Shown piece by piece: positions 25,673-32,291 of a DNA stretch of 64,000 bases (position 1 is its first letter; the number at the start of each line of letters is the position of its first letter). Below the pieces are notes generated by a model that did not search any database, was not told where the DNA came from, and was given only the letters and a program-made list of their open reading frames with translations. Position numbers and translations under genes: made by a program. Origin of the DNA: Bacteroidota bacterium (GTDB lineage Bacteria; Bacteroidota; Bacteroidia; B-17B0; Aurantibacillaceae); NCBI GenBank assembly GCA_020403265.1, contig JADBXZ010000054.1, positions 1-64,000 of the forward strand, in the 5' to 3' direction.

Positions 25673-26251
25673 TTATTTTTGAGCTCGGATTCTGCTCAAA
25701 CTCACAGGAGTGATTCCTAAATACGAGGCGATGTATTTTAATGGCACTCTCTTTAACACATCTTTGTGATCTTTTATTAAATGAAGATAACGCTCATCTG
25801 CTGTATGAAACTGCAGGCTTTCAATCCGATTAACCGTATTGACATAAGATGCTTCTATGATTTTACGAAACAGTCGCTCTAAATCATGATAGGTATCAAA
25901 TAATTGAAATAGCTTATTAGAATCGATAGCTATTAATGAAGTATCTTCAATGGCTTGTATAGCTTTCAAAGAAGGCTTTCCTGTCAATAAACTTTCAGCT
26001 CTAGCAACAAAGGCATTTTCAAATTCAAAACTTTCGGTAATATCAATATCTTCTTTAAAATAATAAATACGAACGCAACCTTCTTTTACAAAATAGATGG
26101 TTTTACAAGTATGTCCAATCAATTGAACATCCATTCCTTTTTGAAAATGAACTTCTTTACTAATTTCTAACAAAGCCTTTTCGGCTTCTTTTGAAATAGG
26201 ATGAATCAATTGAATATGTTTTAAAAGAGTTTGCATGTTATTATGAAGCAA
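25673..26251 (-). CDS. Crp/Fnr-like regulator with short DNA-binding domain
   Basis: A 192-residue protein with a cyclic-nucleotide-binding-like domain (about 10-120) and a C-terminal winged helix with VPLKYIASYLGITPVSLSRIRAQK, ending right after the recognition helix, as in many Bacteroidota Crp-like regulators. Cysteines are few (CKTIYF, CVRIYY) and give no FNR-type cluster. It lies upstream of and in the same direction as the MFS-rhodanese operon, with a 52-bp gap, and is the natural candidate to control it. Confidence 0.87.
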   Translation of the reverse strand: MLHNNMQTLLKHIQLIHPISKEAEKALLEISKEVHFQKGMDVQLIGHTCKTIYFVKEGCVRIYYFKEDIDITESFEFENAFVARAESLLTGKPSLKAIQAIEDTSLIAIDSNKLFQLFDTYHDLERLFRKIIEASYVNTVNRIESLQFHTADERYLHLIKDHKDVLKRVPLKYIASYLGITPVSLSRIRAQK

Positions 26252-26311
26252 GTTAAAAATAATATTGATATAATTTATATGATTAACTTTACAATCTCAA
26301 AACTAATTATC

Positions 26312-27001
26312 ATGCTTAAAACAATAACTATTACGGGTTCCATATTTATCTTACTAGGTTGTCAATCAAATAGCGAACATAGCCATCATGAATCAAAAGA
26401 AGGGCACGAACACAAACACGGGCATGCCAATCATCACATGAACAAATCGTCGTTTGAAGATTTAGTAAAAAACTTTGAATCTGCTGACAGAAATGAATGG
26501 CAAAAACCTGATGAAGTCATTCGTTTTTTAGGTGATTTAAAAAATAAAACCATCATTGATATTGGCGCTGGCACTGGCTATTTTGAATTTAAAATGAATG
26601 AACCAAGTGCTAAAATCATTGCAGCTGATGTGGACGATAGATTTATTAAATACCTAAATGATAGAATTACAAAAGAACAATCAACTAATATCTCAGCAAG
26701 AAAAGCAGAGTATGAAAAACCTCCTGTAACAGACCAAGAAGCTGATATTGTGTTTATGGTTGACGTGTATCATCACATTGAAAATAGAAAAGATTATTTT
26801 TCAATGGTAAAAAAAGGTTTAAAGACAAATGGAGAAATGGTGATTGTTGATTTTAAGAAAGGAGATTTTGAACAAGGTCCGCCAAACGACATGAAAATTG
26901 AACCACAAATCGTTATTAATGAAATGAAATTAGCTGGATTTAATTTAGTAGCTCAAGATACAACGACACTTAAGTATCAGTATATGTTAAAGTTTAAATA
27001 G
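26312..27001 (+). CDS. lipoprotein-type class I SAM-dependent methyltransferase with His-rich linker
   Basis: From the ATG at 26312 the protein is 229 residues with signal MLKTITITGSIFILLGC, giving a lipobox with Cys17. A linker with eleven or more histidines (HSHHESKEGHEHKHGHANHH) follows, then a class I methyltransferase fold with motif I IDIGAGTGYFEF and MVDVYHHIE. Longer upstream starts are open but would bury the lipobox. The oddity is an S-adenosylmethionine enzyme in an exported, lipidated protein, since that cofactor is cytoplasmic. It may bind metal through the His linker. It is divergent from the Crp-like gene. Confidence 0.82.
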   Translation: MLKTITITGSIFILLGCQSNSEHSHHESKEGHEHKHGHANHHMNKSSFEDLVKNFESADRNEWQKPDEVIRFLGDLKNKTIIDIGAGTGYFEFKMNEPSAKIIAADVDDRFIKYLNDRITKEQSTNISARKAEYEKPPVTDQEADIVFMVDVYHHIENRKDYFSMVKKGLKTNGEMVIVDFKKGDFEQGPPNDMKIEPQIVINEMKLAGFNLVAQDTTTLKYQYMLKFK

Positions 27002-27034
27002 TCAATTATATTTTTCAATTAAAGTCAGCAAATT

Positions 27035-28642
27035 CTAATCCACTATTACTACTTTTTCAACGGCACTATACTTACCATCACAGGTGAAATTGAAAAAATA
27101 AACACCTTTTGTCAATTTTATAATATTTGAGATATTTAATGATTGCTTTCCTTTTTGCAAATCCGTAAAATATTTATCGGCAACAATTTTACCTGTTACA
27201 TCCGTGACATACAATTCTAAATTGCTTTTATAAGGTAAATCCATGTTTAAATTAATTTGTGATTTACTTGGATTAGGATACACATTTAACTTTAACGGAT
27301 TTTTGCCATCTAAAGGCAACAAACCTGTTACTTGATCTTTTACCAACCATACTTCGTATATCACATTATGTGCATTAGTAACACCAGTATTATTAGCAGT
27401 AAAAGCATCTATTTGAGGACTATAAATTCCACCATAAATGTGCCCAATTAAAACGGAATCAGCTGTGATTTTAGATAATTTTACAACCTCAGATTTATAA
27501 TGAGGAATAGAGTGATTATGGATGAATTCAGCACTAGCGCCCAATAAAGCAGGCATTTGAGTTAAAAACACATTCTCTTGTAAATTACCACTCGCATCTC
27601 GTGATACTCTGCTGATTGTTTTTACAAAAGGCACATTATTATCTTGAGTTAAAACATTATTAACATAAGAATATTGGCTCATACCTCCAAAGAAAATGGA
27701 ATGCATGACATTATTAACGCTATCATACAAAGAAGCTTTAGCAGAATGATAGTTACTCAAATACTGATTAAATGAAGTCACTGGCGTATGTCCACTTTTT
27801 TTAATATCAACGGGATACAAAAATGGTAAATCAACGCCTATTTGAAAGACACCTGAAGAAATGGTATAACCTTCTTCTCCATTTGGAAATATTTGAGGCA
27901 TCAAATTATAATCTCTTCTGTGAAGATGAGCCTGATCTGTAATCAAAGTATAGTTAGTATAACTTAATTGAGTTCCTGAATTATTAATTTTGAATTTCTT
28001 TAAGCCATCAACATATGTTTGAGTGTATGTTGGATTTCCCATTGGATTATACCTTCCATCAAATCTATGTCCACCCACTAAATAAAAAGTAGAATCAATT
28101 TTACCTAACTGCCCACCATTAACTGCAAAATTTTGATCGGTAATTTGTTTGAAGTATGGGATAATAGAAGTTCCGTTCACTACCGCATTTATTAAACCAC
28201 TTACGGAAACGGATGTCAAATTAGGATAGGTAATATGGTCAGCAGCCGTGGTGCTATAACCATAACCACCAATGATATACAATGAATCTTCATCTTGATA
28301 AAAATTCATATTAGTAGATTGCATTTGCTCTGCTAAACCTGTTGCTAAAACAGTCACTGGAGATGTCCAAAATTGTTGAGTATTAACATCAACTACATAA
28401 ATATTGGTATTATTACTGGCTGCAGGAAAGGCATTAAATGGTTGACGCGCATGCAATCCATCTTTTCTTCCTCCTATAATCAACCACTTACCACCTGATT
28501 GAGCTACCACATAAGAATGTAATCCAGAAAGATTTGCAATAGTCAATGGTTTTAATTTCACCGAATAATCAAATGGAATAGTTTGAGCATAGCCAAATAA
28601 CATCGATGCTATAAAAGCAATCATTAAAATTTTAGTCTTCAT
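27035..28642 (-). CDS. secreted kelch-like protein with T9SS type A sorting domain
   Basis: A 535-residue protein: signal peptide 1-19 (ending GYAQ), repeated IIGGRKDG, IIGGYGYS, LVGGHRFDG, FFGGMSQY and IYGGIYSP motifs spaced as blades of a kelch-type propeller, and a C-terminal sorting domain (LNVYPNPSKSQINL ... KGVYFFNF) for type IX secretion. Ligand unknown. Its promoter has a GTCAC-ATAA-GTTAC operator exactly 33 bp from the -7 element, so it appears co-regulated with the rhodanese and TauE genes, which is unexpected for an extracellular propeller. Confidence 0.87.
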   Translation of the reverse strand: MKTKILMIAFIASMLFGYAQTIPFDYSVKLKPLTIANLSGLHSYVVAQSGGKWLIIGGRKDGLHARQPFNAFPAASNNTNIYVVDVNTQQFWTSPVTVLATGLAEQMQSTNMNFYQDEDSLYIIGGYGYSTTAADHITYPNLTSVSVSGLINAVVNGTSIIPYFKQITDQNFAVNGGQLGKIDSTFYLVGGHRFDGRYNPMGNPTYTQTYVDGLKKFKINNSGTQLSYTNYTLITDQAHLHRRDYNLMPQIFPNGEEGYTISSGVFQIGVDLPFLYPVDIKKSGHTPVTSFNQYLSNYHSAKASLYDSVNNVMHSIFFGGMSQYSYVNNVLTQDNNVPFVKTISRVSRDASGNLQENVFLTQMPALLGASAEFIHNHSIPHYKSEVVKLSKITADSVLIGHIYGGIYSPQIDAFTANNTGVTNAHNVIYEVWLVKDQVTGLLPLDGKNPLKLNVYPNPSKSQINLNMDLPYKSNLELYVTDVTGKIVADKYFTDLQKGKQSLNISNIIKLTKGVYFFNFTCDGKYSAVEKVVIVD

Positions 28643-28658
28643 AGTAATAAGATTTTAT

Positions 28659-28702
28659 CAAAATTAACTAGCATAAATTTTAAATTCTGTCACATAAGTT
28701 AC
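28659..28702 (-). promoter_or_regulatory. promoter with GTCAC-ATAA-GTTAC operator (T9SS kelch-like gene)
   Basis: TAATTTTG is at complement 28659-28666 and the operator at 28689-28702; centres 28662.5 and 28695.5, distance 33 bp. The gene starts at 28642. Confidence 0.68.
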
Positions 28703-28710
28703 ATAAAACA

Positions 28711-28740
28711 CAAAAGCCTCTAAAATAAGAGGCTTTTGTT
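28711..28740 (-). terminator. terminator of the DUF2892 gene
   Basis: A perfect 11-bp stem, CAAAAGCCTCT (28711-28721) with AGAGGCTTTTG (28728-28738), about 20 bases after the stop at 28760. It separates that gene from the operator of the kelch-like gene. Confidence 0.75.
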
Positions 28741-28759
28741 AAAAACGTAAATACTATTC

Positions 28760-28966
28760 TTATTTATCTTTAGGACAAGTATTGATGCCAACTAAAGTAT
28801 AAAGAGGGCAAAAACTAATTAAACTCGTTAAAACAAATACACCAGCTAATACTAAAAGTATAATTCCTAATGTACCGGAAATAACGTTTGTAAAGAATAA
28901 TATGGCAATTACAATTGCAACTAGTATTCTAATAATTTTATCGATGTTACCCATGTTTTTTTTCAT
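28760..28966 (-). CDS. DUF2892 (YgaP-type) membrane protein
   Basis: A 68-residue protein with two membrane helices and the family ending FCPLYTLVGINTCPKDK, which carries two cysteines. This domain is the membrane part of the rhodanese YgaP in other bacteria, where it accompanies persulfide transfer. Here it is a separate gene with its own promoter and operator. The start may be Met5 (MGNIDKIIR). Confidence 0.88.
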   Translation of the reverse strand: MKKNMGNIDKIIRILVAIVIAILFFTNVISGTLGIILLVLAGVFVLTSLISFCPLYTLVGINTCPKDK

Positions 28967-28990
28967 AATCTATATATTTTAAATTTTAAG

Positions 28991-29034
28991 TAAAAATACA
29001 ATCTTGAAATTACACAAAATGTAACATTTGTCAC
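28991..29034 (-). promoter_or_regulatory. promoter with GTAAC-ATTT-GTCAC operator (DUF2892 gene)
   Basis: TATTTTTA, a 7 of 8 match to TAnnTTTG on position, is at complement 28991-28998. The operator at 29021-29034 overlaps the stop of the preceding gene. Centre distance is 33 bp. Confidence 0.6.
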
Positions 29035-29261
29035 TTATCTTCACTTTCTTTATGATTGTTGTCATTTGACTTTATCATATTCATAATCAATCCTCCCAAA
29101 ACAGCAAAATACAAAGTACTATTTACAGGACTAGAAGTGATTCCACAAGTTCCACTAGCGCATCCTACAAAATAGTAGTACAAAAATCCACCTATGGCAC
29201 CTAAAATTGCACCTATGACTGTTAATTTATTATTTAGCAACCACTTCTTCATATTCAACAT
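29031..29261 (-). CDS. small DUF6132-like membrane protein
   Basis: A 76-residue protein with two membrane helices flanking the loop VGCASGTCGITSSPVNS, which contains a CX4C pair, and a charged C-terminus. Such proteins accompany rhodanese genes in Bacteroidota. Function unknown; the paired cysteines suggest thiol or persulfide chemistry at the membrane. Its start overlaps the upstream gene by 32 bases, though the internal Met4 start is also possible. Confidence 0.8.
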   Translation of the reverse strand: MLNMKKWLLNNKLTVIGAILGAIGGFLYYYFVGCASGTCGITSSPVNSTLYFAVLGGLIMNMIKSNDNNHKESEDK

Positions 29262-29472
29262 CTGTTATTTGTTTGGTTGTGTTATCCTTCTTGTAATTTG
29301 TTTCACAGCCATTAGCACCACAGCAGCCAACATTAAAAAATGCCATGCCGCCAACTACTAAACCTAATATTCCTAAAACAATATCTAAGGTCATAATTGC
29401 TTGAACTAAAGCGAATGCCCCGAAAACAAATCGAAGCACTCGCATAAAACCCCATGATTTAAAAGTATTCAT
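29230..29472 (-). CDS. small cysteine-bearing membrane protein (DUF2892-like)
   Basis: An 80-residue protein with two hydrophobic helices (about 10-55), the cysteine-rich turn GCCGANGC and an acidic tail. It resembles YgaP-type membrane domains in outline. It follows the lipoprotein rhodanese gene by a single base, within the CstB-like operon that starts at 31320. Function is inferred only from context. Confidence 0.78.
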   Translation of the reverse strand: MNTFKSWGFMRVLRFVFGAFALVQAIMTLDIVLGILGLVVGGMAFFNVGCCGANGCETNYKKDNTTKQITDVEYEEVVAK

Positions 29473-29473
29473 C

Positions 29474-29845
29474 CTACTTAGTTTTACAAGTTACATTTTG
29501 CCAAGGTCCTAAGTTTTCAATTTCCATAGTATAACCAGCTGCTTGTAATTGTCCTTTAGCTATACCAGCTCTATTTCCACTGCGGCATACTAAAATTACT
29601 TTGTCGTACTTTTTTAATTCTTCTATTCTATCAGCGAATTGATCTAATGGGAAATTTACTGAACAGTCTGCATGACCATCTTCATTCCATTCTTCTACTG
29701 ATCTTACATCTACAATAATTTCTTTAGTAGCTGTTTGTGTTGCGTTTGCTGTTTCCATTGTTGTTGTTTTTTTAGTTTGAGAATTACATTGTGTTAATGT
29801 AAATAGTAACACAAATACTGCAATTATTGATTTTATGTGTTTCAT
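29474..29845 (-). CDS. lipoprotein rhodanese
   Basis: A 123-residue protein from the ATG at 29845. Signal sequence MKHIKSIIAVFVLLFTLTQC gives a lipobox Cys, then a rhodanese domain with VDVRSVEEWNEDGH and active loop CRSGNRAG. An upstream in-frame ATG at 29932 would put a non-hydrophobic stretch before the lipobox and is less likely. This is an exported sulfurtransferase, so sulfane sulfur is apparently handled on both sides of the inner membrane. Second gene of the CstB-like operon. Confidence 0.88.
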   Translation of the reverse strand: MKHIKSIIAVFVLLFTLTQCNSQTKKTTTMETANATQTATKEIIVDVRSVEEWNEDGHADCSVNFPLDQFADRIEELKKYDKVILVCRSGNRAGIAKGQLQAAGYTMEIENLGPWQNVTCKTK

Positions 29846-29904
29846 TATTTTAATTTTCAAATTACAGTCACATCTTAAATCATTAAAATGTGATTGTAAT
29901 TTAT

Positions 29905-31320
29905 TTAAGATTTTTGTAATTTGCTTTGACAAACGAAATCTGTTTTAGCAACTCCTGCCTCTGCTATCGCTTTAAATCCACCTTCTATTTCTTTAAAGTT
30001 GTGAACGCCACGAGATTTTAAAATACTAGCTGCAATCATACTTCTATAACCACCTGCACAGTGAAGGTAAAATGGTTTCTCATCATTCATTTCTGCAAAC
30101 CAACCATTAATTTGATCTAAAGGTTTGTTATAAGACTCTTCAACATGCTCAGCTCTGTATTCGCTTTCTCTTCTCACATCAATTACTGTATCTGCTTTTA
30201 CATCTACCTCTTTTGCAAACTGAGTAGCTGTAATTCTGTTTACAGTATCTATTTCTTTTCCCGCTTCTTTCCAACTTGCAAAGCTTCCTTTTAAATGACC
30301 AATTACATTATCAAAACCAACACGACTCAAACGAGTAACTGTTTCCTCTTCTTGTCCTAACTCTGTAATTAATAAAATTGGCTGCTTCACGTCTTTAATT
30401 AATGCCCCAACCCAAGGAGCAAAGTCACCGTTAATTCCAATATTAATAGAACGTGGCACAAATCCTTTTGCAAATTCAGCAGCAGGTCTGGTATCTAACA
30501 TTAAAGCCTCTGTTGTATCTGCAGCTGTTTCGAACTCAAGAACTGATAAAGCTCTCATACCATTATTTAAAACTGTTTCAAAACTCTCAATTCCTTTTTT
30601 ATTCATAGCGACATTACTTCCAAAATAACCTGGAGGAGGTAATAATCCATCAGTTACCGCTTTTACAAACTCTTCTTTATTTGGTTGATTTAATGCGTAA
30701 TTCATTTTCTTTTGATTACCTAAAGTATCAACCGTTTCTTTCATCATGTTTTTACCACAAGCTGAACCTGCACCATGAGCCGGATAAACAATAACATCAT
30801 CCGCCAAAGGCATAATTTTAGTGTTTAAAGAATCATATAACAATCCCGCTAATTGGTCTTGAGTCATAGAAGCAGCTTTTTGAGCTAAATCAGGTCGTCC
30901 TACATCTCCTAAGAATAAAGTATCTCCACTAAACAAAGCATGATCTTTACCATTCTCATCTTTTAATAAGAAACAAGTACTTTCCATAGTGTGTCCGGGA
31001 GTATGCAAAACTTTAATAGTTACATTCCCCAATTTAAATTCTTCACCATCTTCAGCTATAATAGCTTTATATTCCGGATTAGCATGAGGCCCAAAAACAA
31101 CTGGTGCTCCGGTTTTCTTGCTTAAATCCAAATGACCTGAAACAAAATCTGCATGAAAGTGAGTTTCGAAAACATATTTTATTTTAATGCTATCCTTAGC
31201 AGCTCTTTCTATATATGGTTGCACCTCTCTCAATGGATCAATTATTGCTGCTTCACCATTAGAGGTAATGTAATAAGCTCCCTGAGCTAAACATCCGGTA
31301 TAAATTTGTTCTACTTTCAT
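29905..31320 (-). CDS. metallo-beta-lactamase/rhodanese fusion (CstB-like), paralogue 2
   Basis: A 471-residue paralogue of the protein at 17395-18813 with the same three parts: dioxygenase-type metallo-beta-lactamase domain (THFHADFVSGH, HTPGHT), a cysteine-less rhodanese-like domain (ILLITELGQEEETV) and a rhodanese with HCAGGYRS (Cys421). The last residues also keep a conserved cysteine (DFVCQSKL). By analogy with CstB it converts low-molecular-weight persulfide to thiosulfate. First gene of an operon with the lipoprotein rhodanese and two small membrane proteins. Confidence 0.93.
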   Translation of the reverse strand: MKVEQIYTGCLAQGAYYITSNGEAAIIDPLREVQPYIERAAKDSIKIKYVFETHFHADFVSGHLDLSKKTGAPVVFGPHANPEYKAIIAEDGEEFKLGNVTIKVLHTPGHTMESTCFLLKDENGKDHALFSGDTLFLGDVGRPDLAQKAASMTQDQLAGLLYDSLNTKIMPLADDVIVYPAHGAGSACGKNMMKETVDTLGNQKKMNYALNQPNKEEFVKAVTDGLLPPPGYFGSNVAMNKKGIESFETVLNNGMRALSVLEFETAADTTEALMLDTRPAAEFAKGFVPRSINIGINGDFAPWVGALIKDVKQPILLITELGQEEETVTRLSRVGFDNVIGHLKGSFASWKEAGKEIDTVNRITATQFAKEVDVKADTVIDVRRESEYRAEHVEESYNKPLDQINGWFAEMNDEKPFYLHCAGGYRSMIAASILKSRGVHNFKEIEGGFKAIAEAGVAKTDFVCQSKLQKS

Positions 31321-31365
31321 TTTTTATAGTATTTAATTTTAGATTTATTCTATTAATTTACTTGA

Positions 31366-31409
31366 CAAAGGTAAAGTGACTATTATTTTTAAACGGTAAC
31401 ATTCATTAC
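31366..31409 (-). promoter_or_regulatory. promoter with GTAAC-ATTC-ATTAC operator (CstB-like operon)
   Basis: TACCTTTG is at complement 31366-31373, identical to that of the rhodanese operon at 17165. The operator at 31396-31409 contains the inverted pair GTAA-N6-TTAC on the complement. Centre distance is 33 bp. Confidence 0.68.
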
Positions 31410-31428
31410 ACTTAACACAAGAATCCAA

Positions 31429-32226
31429 CTATTTTAAAAGCGTTTCTTTAATGATGATGTATATGCCCATTATTAAAACAAACCAGCCGAAAACTGGTTT
31501 TAGTTTTGCTCCATCAATTTTTTTAGATAAATAAAGTCCGATAAAAATACCCATAGTTGCAAATGCAGCAACTGTAGAAAGTAATGACCAATTAATTATT
31601 GTTTCCCCACTCTCTCCAAAAAAACCGATTAATGATTTGGCTGCAATAATTACTAAAGATGTTCCTACAGCTTCTTTCATTGGTAATTTAGATAAAAGAA
31701 CCAATGCAGGAATGATTAAAAAACCTCCACCTGCTCCTACTAAACCAGTTACAACACCAACTAAAGCACCCTCCAACAAAATAACAGGATAATTAAATTT
31801 TTGAGGTCCTGAGTTATCTTCTTTTTTCTTTTTATCTTTTTTAATCATACTATAGGATGCCGCAACCATTAACACAGCAAATAGCAGCATCATTAATATG
31901 CTTTTAGTAACAACAAAGTCTCCAACTGAAAATACCTCTTTTGGAATTGCAGGAACTATGTAAGCTCGTGTTAAAAAAACGGCAATAATAGAAGGAGCTC
32001 CAAATACTAAAGAAGTTTTTAAATTTACTAAACTCTTTTTGAAATAAGCTACTGACCCAATAGCTGCTGTAAAACCAACAATAAACAAAGAGTATGCTGT
32101 GGCAGCAACTGGATCTATTGAAAAAAGATAAACCAAAACCGGTACGGTTAAAATACTACCACCGCTTCCAATTAGTCCTAATGAAACTCCAATTAAAATT
32201 GAAGCTATATATCCAAGTAATTCCAT
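31429..32226 (-). CDS. TauE/SafE-family permease
   Basis: A 265-residue integral membrane protein with about eight segments in two homologous halves, each beginning with a G-rich turn (LIGSGGSILTVPVLVYL and LVGAGGGFLIIPALVLL) typical of TauE/SafE anion permeases. In the cst operon of Staphylococcus a TauE protein is thought to export sulfite or a related anion. Here it lies directly upstream of the CstB-like operon with its own operator and promoter. Confidence 0.92.
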   Translation of the reverse strand: MELLGYIASILIGVSLGLIGSGGSILTVPVLVYLFSIDPVAATAYSLFIVGFTAAIGSVAYFKKSLVNLKTSLVFGAPSIIAVFLTRAYIVPAIPKEVFSVGDFVVTKSILMMLLFAVLMVAASYSMIKKDKKKKEDNSGPQKFNYPVILLEGALVGVVTGLVGAGGGFLIIPALVLLSKLPMKEAVGTSLVIIAAKSLIGFFGESGETIINWSLLSTVAAFATMGIFIGLYLSKKIDGAKLKPVFGWFVLIMGIYIIIKETLLK

Positions 32227-32242
32227 AATTTTATTTGCTCAG

Positions 32243-32286
32243 CAAAATTGAGAAAATAAAAAACCAAGAATGGTTACAAAAGTTAC
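32243..32286 (-). promoter_or_regulatory. promoter with GTTAC-AAAA-GTTAC operator (TauE gene)
   Basis: CAATTTTG (one base off TAnnTTTG) is at complement 32243-32250 and the operator at 32273-32286. Centres are 33 bp apart. Confidence 0.62.
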
Positions 32287-32291
32287 ACTCC

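Noticed and set aside
26231-26311. Longer N-terminus for the lipoprotein methyltransferase
   Set aside because: The additional 27 residues overlap the divergent regulator's start and would hide the lipobox; the ATG at 26312 gives a standard lipoprotein signal.
29846-29932. Longer N-terminus for the lipoprotein rhodanese
   Set aside because: The upstream codons lie inside the preceding CstB-like gene and encode a charged stretch before an otherwise complete lipoprotein signal starting at 29845.
13497-32226. Horizontally acquired sulfur island
   Set aside because: There is no integrase, tRNA border, attachment repeat or visible composition change; the regulatory layout matches the rest of the window.
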